Origin: Leptasterias polaris
Taxonomy: Eukaryota > Echinodermata > Asteroidea > Forcipulatida > Asteriidae
Reading direction: 5' to 3'
Length of the DNA: 64,000 bases
Assembly: GCA_037783415.1 (NCBI GenBank)
Contig: JAZGTN010000119.1
Location: forward strand, 4,769,880-4,833,879
Shown: piece after piece, positions 9,919 through 21,797 of the stretch
How the letters are laid out: the number at the start of each line of letters is the position of its first letter
How positions within the stretch are numbered: the first letter of the stretch is position 1
Position numbers and translations under genes: made by a program
The notes under the pieces: generated by a model
The model's database searches: none
What the model was told of the DNA's origin: nothing
What the model saw: only the letters and a program-made list of their open reading frames with translations

Positions 9919-10020
9919 TTCTCTGCGCTTTCTTTTCCTTTTCTCTTCTTTTTTTAGCCCTCACCTTGAGTGGCCTTTGGGCCTTGTGTTGGGCGACTTC
10001 CATAAAAAAAACAAAAAAAA
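8229..10020 (+). mobile_element. LINE-A copy 2
   Basis: Same site and same 5' truncation as copy 1. The tail is A-rich with one C (10012) and is followed by CCTCAAATAATCCC, so the right target-site duplication (ACCTCAA) is still perfect against the left flank. Identical insertion point in several units shows shared descent, not repeated insertion. Confidence 0.93.
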
Positions 10021-12632
10021 CCTCAAATAATCCCTAACTAAATGTAATTCAGTTTCGAATTGCACAATTTCTGATTGTTTTTGTTTGTCTTTTTTTTTAC
10101 TGCAATGATGAAATGCCGAACCATCTGCCTTGGAAATACGGAGTCCAGTGAAAACTACACATTGACCTTTCCTGGACCATGAATACATCAGTGAAGGTGT
10201 GTATGCAATGAGGAGAATGACATCTACTCATTTCAAGTTCAGGAATAGAACCTGAATATTCATGCATGACTGTCATTTGTTACGATTATTCCTGAAATTA
10301 ATATTTGTTGTTGATCTTTGCTAGAGAGGAACTCCAAGGTCAATTTCTAATTTGTGATGTACTCAATTTTTGACAGATAGTCCTTATGAAAATTGGGGGA
10401 AAATTCCGAAAGGCTTTGTCCCTCATTTGTCCATCTCTCCAAATTTCAATTTGAAGTGATGTCAAGAATCTGTTGCCTTGTAAAATCTAATTCATGTTTT
10501 ACTCATGGAGCATCATTTCCTGACTGAAAGATGTTGCACCATTTCTCCAGGATTTGTTATTCTCATACAACCACAGTCTGGCACATAAACGTGCAGATTA
10601 TAACCTTGCAAAATGGTATCTATATTTGTACAGTGAAATATATTTAATGTGAATAATATAATTGTTGGCTTGATTGACATGTATTTCAGCTCAGAATTGA
10701 TGAGAAAAAAGTTATGCCCCAACCTGAAGGTTTTGAAAAACTAGAAAAGCACCTGCCATTGAGGGCGTGTGTCAAAATGACAATACTTTGACTTCATGTG
10801 TGGGAGTTTACTTTGTTATACCTCCATTCTGCAGCAAACCATCCATACAAAACAGAGCTCCCTTGTATGACGTGATATGAGTGATAATGTTGTGGGGCTC
10901 TTCTTGAATCTTTTTGAAAATGATATGTTTTGTTTACACAAATGTCCTGTGTTATTTATTTTAGCCTCCCTTATTATAGTAATGTAAAATTTCTTTCCAG
11001 GTGACATCATTGGGGAATTACAGACTGTTGCCGTTGATGGGAAGCGCGAAGATTCACACTCCTGCTGTGTTCTCTTGTCAACCTGGACCAAAAAACCATC
11101 AATATGTGTGCCATCAACCGAGATCTGGAGCTGGCAAGTGACGTCTTGGAGAGACATTCATCAAGGGAAAAAAGTATCAAATTTGGTTTTCTTTTGGTGT
11201 AATTCTTAGTTTGTTGAACAGCTAAAGCCATATTTAATTCAGATTTAGTTTTTCTCTTAGTTGTATTTGATGTTTCAGATTGGCTGTTGACTGACGAGGA
11301 CACTTACATACATACCAACACAAGTGAGTTTCTCGGAGCGACCTGTAACTGTATCCAGATGAATGGGTCTCTTCTTCCAAGGGGTAGGTTTTGTTCATTT
11401 TATCATTTTAAAAGTTCCATCCCTCTTTAGTATTTTTTGAGCTATGAGGAGTGTTATTCCATTTTGGAAAAAGTTTTTTCAAAACTATTACTGTGGTGAT
11501 CATCAGATAATCAAATTATATTTGTCTGTGAATGATTTGTAATGATGACATAATTATGGAAATGTTTTTAGGTGATTGTGATAACACTCTGGCACAAGAA
11601 CGTGCAGATTGTAACCTTGCAAAAAGGAGCCAAATATTCAAGTTATAGTGAAAAATACTTGATGTGAATATCATAATTGTTGGCCTGATTGACATGTATT
11701 TCAGGAGTCTGTGTTTGTGCTCCGATGAGTAAGGGCCAAAATGACAACAGAAGAAGGGTGCCAGTTGCCATCTGGTGGATGAAACGACGTGTAGCAGTCT
11801 GATAGATGAAACGACGTGTAGCAGTCTGATAGATGAAACGGTAGTTGTAGCTGGTAATGTGAAAATCAAGTCATCAAATCATGTCGATGAATAAAGCATG
11901 TAGTCCTCAAACCGCTTAAACCAATCCTGCCTGTTACTTCAAGTTATCTTGAGCTTTACACTTAAGATTTTAAATATGAATTTGAAAAAGGTTTCTGTAA
12001 GAAACGCTTCTCACATTGTGTACTCTTATTAGGGATTATTCTTCCTGCTTGGACAAATCTGCTCTGGATCTTCGGCTTTATCTCAAAAACAAGACCAAAT
12101 TTTAAATTAAATATTCACAGGTTAGTTTGATTGTTTATATCTACATTCAGGGTTTAAACAAGCACCTCGGGCTAGCTCATCCAGGGGTGCTTAATACTGC
12201 AAAACTTATTCTATTGCTCCCATACCACTGGAGCTTCCTTCAATTACTCTGATTTTCCTGCCAAACATCATTCACAACTTTGAAAATGTCACCTTTTTCA
12301 TACATGGCAGTGACTGGGTGTCCTTCTCATCTGTACAAATAACATGCTCTCTCAGGACAGACCCTGCAGCCACTTGACTATGTGTTGAAAAGCCTCTTCT
12401 GGTCAGCTTGGAACATTAATGTAACCAAGGTAAGGTTGTTTCTATAACTTAAACAATCTTTTCTGAAGTACTACTACTTTAATACTAAACTTGCACCACC
12501 CTGCATGATATTAACAAGCTCACTTCCATCTTAACCATCACTTAACATCTACATGAACTAAGCTCACTTCCCATCATGCTTGCATTTTTCATCTTCATGT
12601 AACATTTTAATATTTCATCAATAACTTGGCAT

Positions 12633-15547
12633 TTTCAATTCAATTCAATTTATTTCCACTTATTCAATGCAAAATAACGTACAAGATATAACATATGAAC
12701 GAATACAATAGAGAATAAGTGGGGGAAGTCTCCAAAAAAGCAAGCTTGTAAGGAGGAGACCCCCTAAAACCCTGTATAGTAATTACATGTAGAATAAAGA
12801 ATGATCTTTAATAAAAACTGGAATAGTCGCACAAGAAACGAGACAGGACCAACACAAACAGGACAACATGCAGAGGCTAACAATAAATGACTTAAAAAAA
12901 AAGATTTAGCTAAGAGACAATCAAGCATAATCATTAGAACAATGGACAATTTGAATAAACTATGAAAAGTCAAATGTCACAATATTTGTCAAGGAGACTA
13001 TATTTAAGTTTCTTCTTAAAAACATGAACATTTTTGATCTTTCTAAGATTGTTGGCCAATGAATTCCAAAACCTGGGACCCTGTGATGTCACACAGTTAA
13101 GGGATTTAGAAAAACGTACATAAGGAATATGAAAATTATCACAATGCCTCGTATGATGGGAATGAATCTGAGTATTTAAAATAAACATAGTTTTAAACGA
13201 CTTGGGCAAATCATTCGAAACAAACTGATACATAAATGTACCAAGTTGGAGCAAGTAAATGTCAGAGACTTTGAGAGTTCTGTGATTAGAAAATAATGGA
13301 TTCGAAGGGGTGCGAAAATCAACACTATCAATAATTCTGAGGGCCCTTTTTTGCAAAACAAAAATTCTGTTCATCAAATAAGCACTGGATTTGCCCCAAG
13401 CAAGAATACCATAAGAAATATAGGATAAAACTAGAGAATTATAAATATTATACAATATATATGATGGAAAAAAATGCTTCAATTTGTTGATAATTCCTAT
13501 ATTTCTAGAAATTAGTTTACAGATATAATCAATATGATGATTCCAGGAAAGTTTATCATCAACAAGTATCCCAAGAAATTTCACACAATCAGTACGATTA
13601 AGTGACGTATTGTCAAACATAATATCACATGGAATATTAATAGTACTTGAATTACTAAATAACATATACTTGGTTTTATTAACATTAAGGGATAATTTGT
13701 TAGCCTTAATCCAATTGGAAACGTGGATGAGCTCTAAATTCACAGTGTTGAAAAGTATGTCAAGATTTGTATGAGAATAGAACAGATTAGAATCATCGGC
13801 AAAAAGAATAAAGGACAGATTTGTGGAAGACTTAGGGAAATCATTGATATAAATTGAAAAAAGAAGAGGGCCTAAAATAGACCCTTGAGGTACACCACAA
13901 ACTAAGGATTTAAGAACAGACTCTTTACCATCAATACTGACAAACTGTTTGCGATTTGAGAGATAATCCCTAAACCACTCCAAGGCAACACCTCTAATAC
14001 CGTAAAAGGAAAGTTTGGACAAGAGAATGGAATGGTCAATGGTGTCAAATGCCTTGGAGAGGTCCAGGAAAACTCCCAGGGTATGCAAGGACTGTTCACG
14101 ACCCACTTTGACTTTATCAATTAACTGTAAAATAGCGTGTGTAGTAGAATGCTTTTCCCTAAATCCGAACTGAGAATCTGATAATATGTTATATTTTCCC
14201 AAAAAGTTAGAAGTACGAATATAAACAGTACGTTCGAGTATTTTAGAAAAAGAAGTAAGAATAGAAATGGGACGATAATTATTAACTAAATGCCGATCAC
14301 CATTTTTATATATGGGCAAAACCCTAGCAATTTTCATAGAATCGGGGACTATTCCAGTATTTAGAGAAAGATTAATAATGAAGGTTAAAGGCTTCGAAAT
14401 CACCTGAAAAACATCTTTTATAAGAGGACAATTAATGGAATCGTAGCCGGAACTGTTTTTATTAGGTAAATTTGAAACAATTGAGGAAAGCTCTTGCTCT
14501 GTTATTGGGGTGAAAAAAATAGAGTGTGAATTTGGTTCTTGCAGATAATCCTGGAAATGGGAATGACAATTAGGAATTTGGTTAGCGAGTTTGGGCCCAA
14601 TATTAACAAAGAAATCATTGTAATGTTCGGCAACGAGAAAGGGGTCAGTAATGCTCCGGTTCCTAATATTAATACTCGATAAATGAGAAGAAGAGTTAGT
14701 CTTAAGGACACTATTAATAACCTTCCAAGTATTCTTAATATTGTTTTTTTCCTTTTCAAATTGTTGAGAATAATACCTCTGTTTGGCAGAACGCAAAATT
14801 GCAGTGAGGACATTTCTATATCGAGTAAAAATCAAACGATTTAACTCAGAGGGAGAACGAAGAAGTTTACGATAAAGCTTGTTTTTGTGATTAATAGACT
14901 TGAGAAGAGCAGAAGTCACCCACTGAGATTTGGGTTGAGATTTCCTATTGGAGCGCTCCATTCTAACAAGAGGAACATCTTTATCATAAATGTCAATAAA
15001 AATATTCATAAAAATATTAAATGACTCGTTGGGGTTACAACATCTTAAAACAGCAGACCAATCCTGATTCATCAGGTCTTTTTTGAAATGACGCAAATTA
15101 TCAACAGAATGCTTACGAACATAATGTGGGGTGGGGTTATGTGAGCTGTGAACAAATGGAAAAGACGTAATAATTGGAAAATGATCTGAAATGTCACAAA
15201 CTAAAATACCAGAATTAGGAGTAGGAAAAATATTTGTAAAAATATTATCAATAAGGGTTGCTGAAGAACTAGTAATTCTGGTAGGTTTGTTGATCAAGGG
15301 GAGCAAAGAGTTGGCGAGCATGACATCCAGAAATTGTTGAGACTGGTTGTTATGAGTGGCGTTAAGAAGATCTATGTTGAAATCACCAGACATTAGACAC
15401 AGTTTGTTCTCAGACATGACAATATCTTGAACCTGCTGGAAAGTCAACATAAAATCATCAAAAGAGGCCGAGGGGGGTTTGTAAATAACACCGACAAAAA
15501 TATTCTTACTATTAGGATTGATAATTTCAGCAAAAATAGACTCAAAT
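12633..15547 (-). mobile_element. LINE-B, 5'-truncated CR1/L2-like non-LTR retrotransposon
   Basis: Oriented opposite to LINE-A. The 3' end (at 12633 on the minus strand) finishes in about three TTGAA/ATTGA pentamers instead of poly(A), as is usual for CR1/L2-type elements. The 5' end at 15547 is cut within the endonuclease domain. Comparison with the empty site (GGCATCATCACTGTTCC) shows that the left flank ends at GGCAT and the right resumes at (T)GTTCC, so about 6-7 host bases (CATCAC) were lost and there is no target-site duplication. About 337 bp of 3' untranslated sequence separate the ORF stop from the end. Confidence 0.9.
12970..15546 (-). CDS. LINE-B endonuclease (partial) and reverse transcriptase ORF
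   Basis: One uninterrupted frame of 858 codons runs from the 5' junction to the stop at 12970. The first Met is at 15450, but 32 further in-frame residues upstream carry the endonuclease motif VGVIYKPPS, so the real ORF is truncated, not started, here. Counting from that Met: endonuclease SGDFNID (21-27), SATLIDNIFTN (63-73) and SDHFP (88-92); RT NYRPIS (391-396), FLDLSKAFDTIDH (461-473), GVPQGSILGP (519-528) and catalytic FADD (550-553). The N-terminal half of the APE-type endonuclease is missing, so it should be non-autonomous. The absence of stops implies recent insertion. Confidence 0.88.
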   Translation of the reverse strand, partial: FESIFAEIINPNSKNIFVGVIYKPPSASFDDFMLTFQQVQDIVMSENKLCLMSGDFNIDLLNATHNNQSQQFLDVMLANSLLPLINKPTRITSSSATLIDNIFTNIFPTPNSGILVCDISDHFPIITSFPFVHSSHNPTPHYVRKHSVDNLRHFKKDLMNQDWSAVLRCCNPNESFNIFMNIFIDIYDKDVPLVRMERSNRKSQPKSQWVTSALLKSINHKNKLYRKLLRSPSELNRLIFTRYRNVLTAILRSAKQRYYSQQFEKEKNNIKNTWKVINSVLKTNSSSHLSSINIRNRSITDPFLVAEHYNDFFVNIGPKLANQIPNCHSHFQDYLQEPNSHSIFFTPITEQELSSIVSNLPNKNSSGYDSINCPLIKDVFQVISKPLTFIINLSLNTGIVPDSMKIARVLPIYKNGDRHLVNNYRPISILTSFSKILERTVYIRTSNFLGKYNILSDSQFGFREKHSTTHAILQLIDKVKVGREQSLHTLGVFLDLSKAFDTIDHSILLSKLSFYGIRGVALEWFRDYLSNRKQFVSIDGKESVLKSLVCGVPQGSILGPLLFSIYINDFPKSSTNLSFILFADDSNLFYSHTNLDILFNTVNLELIHVSNWIKANKLSLNVNKTKYMLFSNSSTINIPCDIMFDNTSLNRTDCVKFLGILVDDKLSWNHHIDYICKLISRNIGIINKLKHFFPSYILYNIYNSLVLSYISYGILAWGKSSAYLMNRIFVLQKRALRIIDSVDFRTPSNPLFSNHRTLKVSDIYLLQLGTFMYQFVSNDLPKSFKTMFILNTQIHSHHTRHCDNFHIPYVRFSKSLNCVTSQGPRFWNSLANNLRKIKNVHVFKKKLKYSLLDKYCDI

Positions 15548-18257
15548 GTTCCTCAGTGGGTCATGTGATAACCTCCTCACACCATTTTCATGCACCTCAA
15601 ATAATCCCTAACTAAATGTAATTCAGTTTCGAATTGCAAAATTTCTGATTGTTGTTGTTTTTTTTTTTTTACTGCAATGATGAAATGCCGAACCATCTGC
15701 CTTGGAAATACGGAGTCCAGTGAAAACTACACATTGACCTTCCCTGGACCATGAATACATCAGTGAAGGTGTGTATGCAATGAGGAGAATGACATCTACT
15801 CATTTCAAGTTCAGGAATAGAACCTGAATATTCATGCATGACTGTCATTTGTTACGATTATTCCTGAAATTAATATTTGTTGTTGATCTTTGCTAGAGAG
15901 GAACTCCAAGGTCAATTTCTAATTTGTGATGTACTCAATTTTTGACAGATAGTCCTTATGAAATTTGGGGGAAAATTCCGAAAGGCTTTGTCCCTCATTT
16001 GTCCATCTCTCCAAATTTCAATTTGAAGTGATGTCAAGAATCTGTTGCCTTGTAAAATCTAATTCATGTTTTACTCATGGAGCATCATTTCCTGACTGAA
16101 AGATGTTGCACCATTTCTCCAGGATTTGTTATTCTCATACAACCACAGTCTGGCACATAAACGTGCAGATTATAACCTTGCAAAATGGTATCTATATTTG
16201 TACAGTGAAATATATTTAATGTGAATAATATAATTGTTGGCTTGATTGACATGTATTTCAGCTCAGAATTGATGAGAAAAAAGTTATGCCCCAACCTGAA
16301 GGTTTTGAAAAACTAGAAAAGCACCTGCCATTGAGGGCGTGTGTCAAAATGACAATACTTTGACTTCATGTGTGGGAGTTTACTTTGTTATACCTCCATT
16401 CTGCAGCAAACCATCCATACAAAACAGAGCTCCCTTGTATGACGTGATATGAGTGATAATGTTGTGGGGCTCTTCTTGAATCTTTTTGAAAATGATATGT
16501 TTTGTTTACACAAATGTCCTGTGTTATTTATTTTAGCCTCCCTTATTATAGTAATGTAAAATTTCTTTCCAGGTGACATCATTGGGGAATTACAGACTGT
16601 TGCCGTTGATGGGAAGCGCGAAGATTCACACTCCTGCTGTGTTCTCTTGTCAACCTGGACCAAAAAACCATCAATATGTGTGCCATCAACAGAGATCTGG
16701 AGCTGGCAAGTGACGTCTTGGAGAGACATTCATCAAGGGAAAAAAGTATCAAATTTGGTTTTCTTTTGGTGTAATTCTTAGTTTGTTGAACAGCTAAAAA
16801 AGCCACATTTAATTCAGATTTAGTTTTTCTCTTAGTTGTATTTGATGTTTCAGATTGGCTGTTGACTGACGAGGACACTTACATACATACCAACACAAGT
16901 GAGTTTCTCGGAGCGACCTGTAACTGTATCCAGATGAATGGGTCTCTTCTTCAAAGGGGTAGGTTTTGTTCATTTTATCATTTTAAAAGTTCCATCCCTC
17001 TTTAGTATTTTTTGAGCTATGAGGAGTGTTATTCCATTTTGGAAAAAGTTTTTTCAAAACTATTACTGTGGTGATCATCAGATAATCAAATTATATTTGT
17101 CTGTGAATGATTTGTAATGATGACATAATTATGGAAATGTTTTTAGGTGATTGTGATAACACTCTGGCACAAGAACGTGCAGATTGTAACCTTGCAAAAA
17201 GGGAGCCAAATATTCAAGTTACAGTGAAAAATACTTGATGTGAATATCATAATTGTTGGCCTGATTGACATGTATTTCAGGAGTCTGTGTTTGTGCTCCG
17301 ATGAGTAAGGGCCAAAATGACAACAGAAGAAGGGTGCCAGTTGCCATCTGGTGGATGAAACGACGTGTAGCAGTCTGATAGATGAAACGACGTGTAGCAG
17401 TCTGATAGATGAAACGGTAGTTGTAGCTGGTAATGTGAAAATCAAGTCATCAAATCATGTCGATGAATAAAGCATGTAGTCCTCAAACCGCTTAAACCAA
17501 TCCTGCCTGTTACTTCAAGTTATCTTGAGCTTTACACTTAAGATTTTAAATATGAAATTGAAAAAGGTTTCTGTAAGAAACGCTTCTCACATTGTGTACT
17601 CTTATTAGGGATTATTCTTCCTGCTTGGACAAATCTGCTCTGGATCTTCGGCTTTATCTCAAAAACAAGACCAAATTTTAAATTAAATATTCACAGGTTA
17701 GTTTGATTGTTTATATCTACATTCAGGGTTTAAACAAGCACCTCGGGCTAGCTCATCCAGGGGTGCTTAATACTGCAAAACTTATTCTATTGCTCCCATA
17801 CCACTGGAGCTTCCTTCAATTACTCTGATTTTCCTGCCAAACATCATTCACAACTTTGAAAATGTCACCTTTTTCATACATGGCAGTGACTGGGTGTCCT
17901 TCTCATCTGTACAAATAACATGCTCTCTCAGGACAGACCCTGCAGCCACTTGACTATGTGTTGAAAAGCCTCTTCTGGTCAGCTTGGAACATTAATGTAA
18001 CCAAGGTAAGGTTGTTTCTATAACTTAAACAATCTTTTCTGAAGTACTACTACTTTAATACTAAACTTGCACCACCCTGCATGATATTAACAAGCTCACT
18101 TCCATCTTAACCATCACTTAACATCTACATGAACTAAGCTCACTTCCCATCATGCTTGCATTTTTCATCTTCATGTAACATTTTAATATTTCATCAATAA
18201 CTTGGCATCATCACTGTTCCTCAGTGGGTCATGTGATAACCACCTCACACCATTTTC

Positions 18258-19911
18258 ATGCACCTCAATTCAATTCCAGTCCTGTTTAATGGCCCCGAAG
18301 TACTTAATTCTCCGTCGGATAAAGCCAATCTCTTTGCTGAAAGATTTGCTGCCAACTCCACTCTTGATGACTCGGGCCACAATCTGCCAGATTTTCCTCT
18401 CCGGACTGATAGCATCATCTCCTCTGTCTTTATCACACCTAAGATGGTAGCTAAGGTTATCAAACATCTTGACACGTCTAAAGCCACTGGACCTGACAGT
18501 ATCCCTGTTCTTGTCCTGAAAATGTGTTCACCGGAATTGTCCTCAGTCCTGTCTAAACTGTATAACATTTGCCTCTCAAATTCAACATTTCCTTCTGATT
18601 GGAAAGCAGCCTCCGTTGTCCCAGTTTTCAAAGGCTCTGGTGAAAAGTCTGACCCCTCTAACTATCGACCTATTAGCCTCCTTCCAATCATCAGCAAGGT
18701 GTTTGAATGTCTCATCAACCAGCATCTCATGGATTACCTTGAAACTAACACACTACTAGCCGACGTCCAATATGGATTCCGGCACTCTCGATCTACTGGC
18801 GACTTTTTGTCTTTGGTCACTGAGCACCTGAACAGGATATTAGATCTCCGTGGTGAGGCAAGGCTTGTTGCTCTTGATATTTCTAAGGCCTTTGATCGAG
18901 TCTGGCACAAGGGTCTCATCCATAAGCTCAAGTCCTATGGCATCTGTGGTCAACTTCTCAATCTAATCTCAACTTCTCGTCCACAGCGTCAACGCAGGTG
19001 TCCCGCAAGGCTCTGTATTGGGACCAACCTTGTTCCTGCTTTATATTAATGATCTGCCTGATTCTATTTCATCTCAGATTGCCATCTACGCTGATGACAC
19101 AACCCTGTATACAACGTACCCTGGTCCCCGGTTTTCCACTCGTCAAGCCCAAGCTAGTAATGATCTCAACCATGATCTTACAAATGTCAATAATTGGGGG
19201 ATCAAATGGCTTGTCACCTTCAACGAAAGGAAAACTCACCTGTTATCTGTGTCAAGATCTACATCTAAATCATCTGTTCGTTCTACCTTGTTTATGAATT
19301 CTACATCTCTTCAGGAAGTTAGTGACATCAGGTTACTTGGTCTCGACATCACCAATAAACTCTCTTGGGTCAAGTACATTGGTGATGTTGCCAAAAGGGC
19401 CTCTCAACCTGTAGGTTGTCTATACCGTGCGCGGAAATGCCTTCCCCCCTCTGCCATTCTTTACTTATACAAGACGACTATCCGCCCTGTTATGGAGTAC
19501 TGTTGTCACATCTGGTCCGGTGCTCCAGCCTGTCACCTTTCTCTGCTGGACAGAATACAGCGTCGAGTTGTTAACCTGGTGGGCAAAGAATTGTCATCTT
19601 CCTTGGAACCCCTCTCGCATCGTCGCAATGTATCTTCATTGAGCCTGTTTTATAGATACTATCACGGCGTGTGTTCCAATGGTCTTTCGTTGGTCGTCCC
19701 TGTTGACCGTCCCGCACAACGAACCACTCGCACCTCTGTCAAATCCCATCCTCATACAGTCGTGACTCCCAAAAGCAGGACCAAGATGTACGCTACGAGT
19801 TTCTTTCCACGTACTGCTTCACTCTGGAACTCCTTGCCTGCATCCTGTTTCCCTGCTATCTATAATTTGTCTCAGTTTAAGCACAATGTGAATAGGTTTC
19901 TGTTCTCATAA
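18258..19911 (+). pseudogene. LINE-A reverse transcriptase ORF broken by a 47-bp deletion (U4 copy)
   Basis: The frame is intact through ALDISKAFDRVWH, then breaks at about 18971 where 64 bp of the other copies are replaced by 17 bp (net loss 47). The upstream frame ends at 19049. The original frame, with VLGPTLFLLYIND and YADD, is open again downstream to 19911. The lost stretch lies just before the AGVPQGS block, so no active RT can be made from this copy. Confidence 0.88.
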
Positions 19912-20014
19912 TTCTCTGCGCTTTCTTTTCCTTTTCTCTTCTTTTTTTAGCCCACACCTTGAGTGGCCTTTGGGCCTTGTGTTGGGCGACTTCCATAAAA
20001 AAAAAAAAAAAAAA
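18269..20014 (+). mobile_element. LINE-A copy 3 (with internal deletion)
   Basis: Same insertion point, truncation and poly(A) tail as the other copies; right flank ACCTCAAATAATCCC keeps the duplication perfect. Shared with U7 and U9 are the substitutions giving SVSRST and VRSTL in the protein, where U1/U2 read SVPRST and VRSNL. Confidence 0.92.
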
Positions 20015-21272
20015 CCTCAAATAATCCCTAACTAAATGTAATTCAGTTTCGAATTGCACAATTTCTGATTGTTTTTGTTTGTCTTTTTTTTTACTGCAAT
20101 GATGAAATGCCGAACCATCTGCCTTGGAAATACGGAGTCCAGTGAAAACTACACATTGACCTTTCCTGGACCATGAATACATCAGTGAAGGTGTGTATGC
20201 AATGAGGAGAATGACATCTACTCATTTCAAGTTCAGGAATAGAACCTGAATATTCATGCATGACTGTCATTTGTTACGATTATTCCTGAAATTAATATTT
20301 GTTGTTGATCTTTGCTAGAGAGGAACTCCAAGGTCAATTTCTAATTTGTGATGTACTCAATTTTTGACAGATAGTCCTTATGAAAATTGGGGGAAAATTC
20401 CGAAAGGCTTTGTCCCTCATTTGTCCATCTCTCCAAATTTCAATTTGAAGTGATGTCAAGAATCTGTTGCCTTGTAAAATCTAATTCATGTTTTACTCAT
20501 GGAGCATCATTTCCTGACTGAAAGATGTTGCACCATTTCTCCAGGATTTGTTATTCTCATACAACCACAGTCTGGCACATAAACGTGCAGATTATAACCT
20601 TGCAAAATGGTATCTATATTTGTACAGTGAAATATATTTAATGTGAATAATATAATTGTTGGCTTGATTGACATGTATTTCAGCTCAGAATTGATGAGAA
20701 AAAAGTTATGCCCCAACCTGAAGGTTTTGAAAAACTAGAAAAGCACCTGCCATTGAGGGCGTGTGTCAAAATGACAATACTTTGACTTCATGTGTGGGAG
20801 TTTACTTTGTTATACCTCCATTCTGCAGCAAACCATCCATACAAAACAGAGCTCCCTTGTATGACGTGATATGAGTGATAATGTTGTGGGGCTCTTCTTG
20901 AATCTTTTTGAAAATGATATGTTTTGTTTACACAAATGTCCTGTGTTATTTATTTTAGCCTCCCTTATTATAGTAATGTAAAATTTCTTTCCAGGTGACA
21001 TCATTGGGGAATTACAGACTGTTGCCGTTGATGGGAAGCGCGAAGATTCACACTCCTGCTGTGTTCTCTTGTCAACCTGGACCAAAAAACCATCAATATG
21101 TGTGCCATCAACAGAGATCTGGAGCTGGCAAGTGACGTCTTGGAGAGACATTCATCAAGGGAAAAAAGTATCAAATTTGGTTTTCTTTTGGTGTAATTCT
21201 TAGTTTGTTGAACAGCTAAAGCCATATTTAATTCAGATTTAGTTTTTCTCTTAGTTGTATTTGATGTTTCAG

Positions 21273-21377
21273 ATTGGCTGTTGACTGACGAGGACACTTA
21301 CATACATACCAACACAAGTGAGTTTCTCGGAGCGACCTGTAACTGTATCCAGATGAATGGGTCTCTTCTTCAAAGGG
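21273..21377 (+). other. Exon-like segment D at the U4/U5 boundary (symmetric, phase 1-1)
   Basis: It lies between the acceptor TTTGATGTTTCAG and the donor AAAGGG|GTAGGT. The 105-bp segment reads DWLLTDEDTYIHTNTSEFLG and continues with ATCNCIQMNG, ending one base into a codon. It both accepts and leaves phase 1, so it can join either segment E or exon F in frame. An inner GTGAGT at CACAA|GTGAGT is a stronger alternative donor. No family is recognised. Further copies: 23941-24045 and the same position of each unit. Confidence 0.4.
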
Positions 21378-21565
21378 GTAGGTTTTGTTCATTTTATCAT
21401 TTTAAAAGTTCCATCCCTCTTTAGTATTTTTTGAGCTATGAGGAGTGTTATTCCATTTTGGAAAAAGTTTTTTCAAAACTATTACTGTGGTGATCATCAG
21501 ATAATCAAATTATATTTGTCTGTGAATGATTTGTAATGATGACATAATTATGGAAATGTTTTTAG

Positions 21566-21657
21566 GTGATTGTGATAACACTCTGGCACAAGAACGTGCA
21601 GATTGTAACCTTGCAAAAAGGGAGCCAAATATTCAAGTTACAGTGAAAAATACTTGA
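21566..21657 (+). other. Exon-like segment E (U5)
   Basis: Same 29-residue open segment as at 2667-2758, with KNT instead of KYT before the stop. It follows GTTTTTAG and is in the phase left by segment D. Confidence 0.33.
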
Positions 21658-21699
21658 TGTGAATATCATAATTGTTGGCCTGATTGACATGTATTTCAG

Positions 21700-21797
21700 G
21701 AGTCTGTGTTTGTGCTCCGATGAGTAAGGGCCAAAATGACAACAGAAGAAGGGTGCCAGTTGCCATCTGGTGGATGAAACGACGTGTAGCAGTCTGA
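21700..21797 (+). pseudogene. Exon F, frameshifted form (U5; typical of U3-U10)
   Basis: The acceptor and the first 13 codons (VCVCAPMSKGQND) equal the U1/U2 form. One A is then missing (GACAACAGAAG instead of GACAAACAGAAG), and AAGTGTGCC reads AAGGGTGCC. The frame shifts to NRRRVPVAIWWMKRRVAV and stops at 21795-21797, losing KKCASCH and the nine-residue repeats. Either U3-U10 carry a broken exon or U1/U2 gained the longer one; the sequence alone does not say which is ancestral. Confidence 0.45.

Larger units (their letters stand above)
6865..11331 (+). repeat. Array unit U2 (4,467 bp, carries LINE-A)
   Basis: Nearly identical to U1, sharing its class-specific variants (unshifted exon F at 7240-7430, the GGAAATTTTTTTCTTC tract). 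It retains the 31 bp missing in U1. LINE-A is at 8229-10020. U1 and U2 together form a sub-class at the left edge of the array, distinct from U3-U10. Confidence 0.92.
11332..16906 (+). repeat. Array unit U3 (5,575 bp, carries LINE-B, no LINE-A)
   Basis: The longest unit. Its exon F starts the frameshifted class found in all later units. LINE-B occupies 12633-15547, about 50 bp left of the LINE-A site. The LINE-A site itself is empty here (GCACCTCAAATAATCCC at about 15592). Confidence 0.92.
16907..21325 (+). repeat. Array unit U4 (4,419 bp, carries LINE-A with a 47-bp deletion)
   Basis: Shares the frameshifted exon F class of U3 onward. It carries LINE-A at 18269-20014. Its shorter length is explained by the deletion in the RT gene. 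U2 and U4 share the GAAAATTGGGGG variant in the DSPYE-type segment, where other units read GAAATTTGGGGG. Confidence 0.92.
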
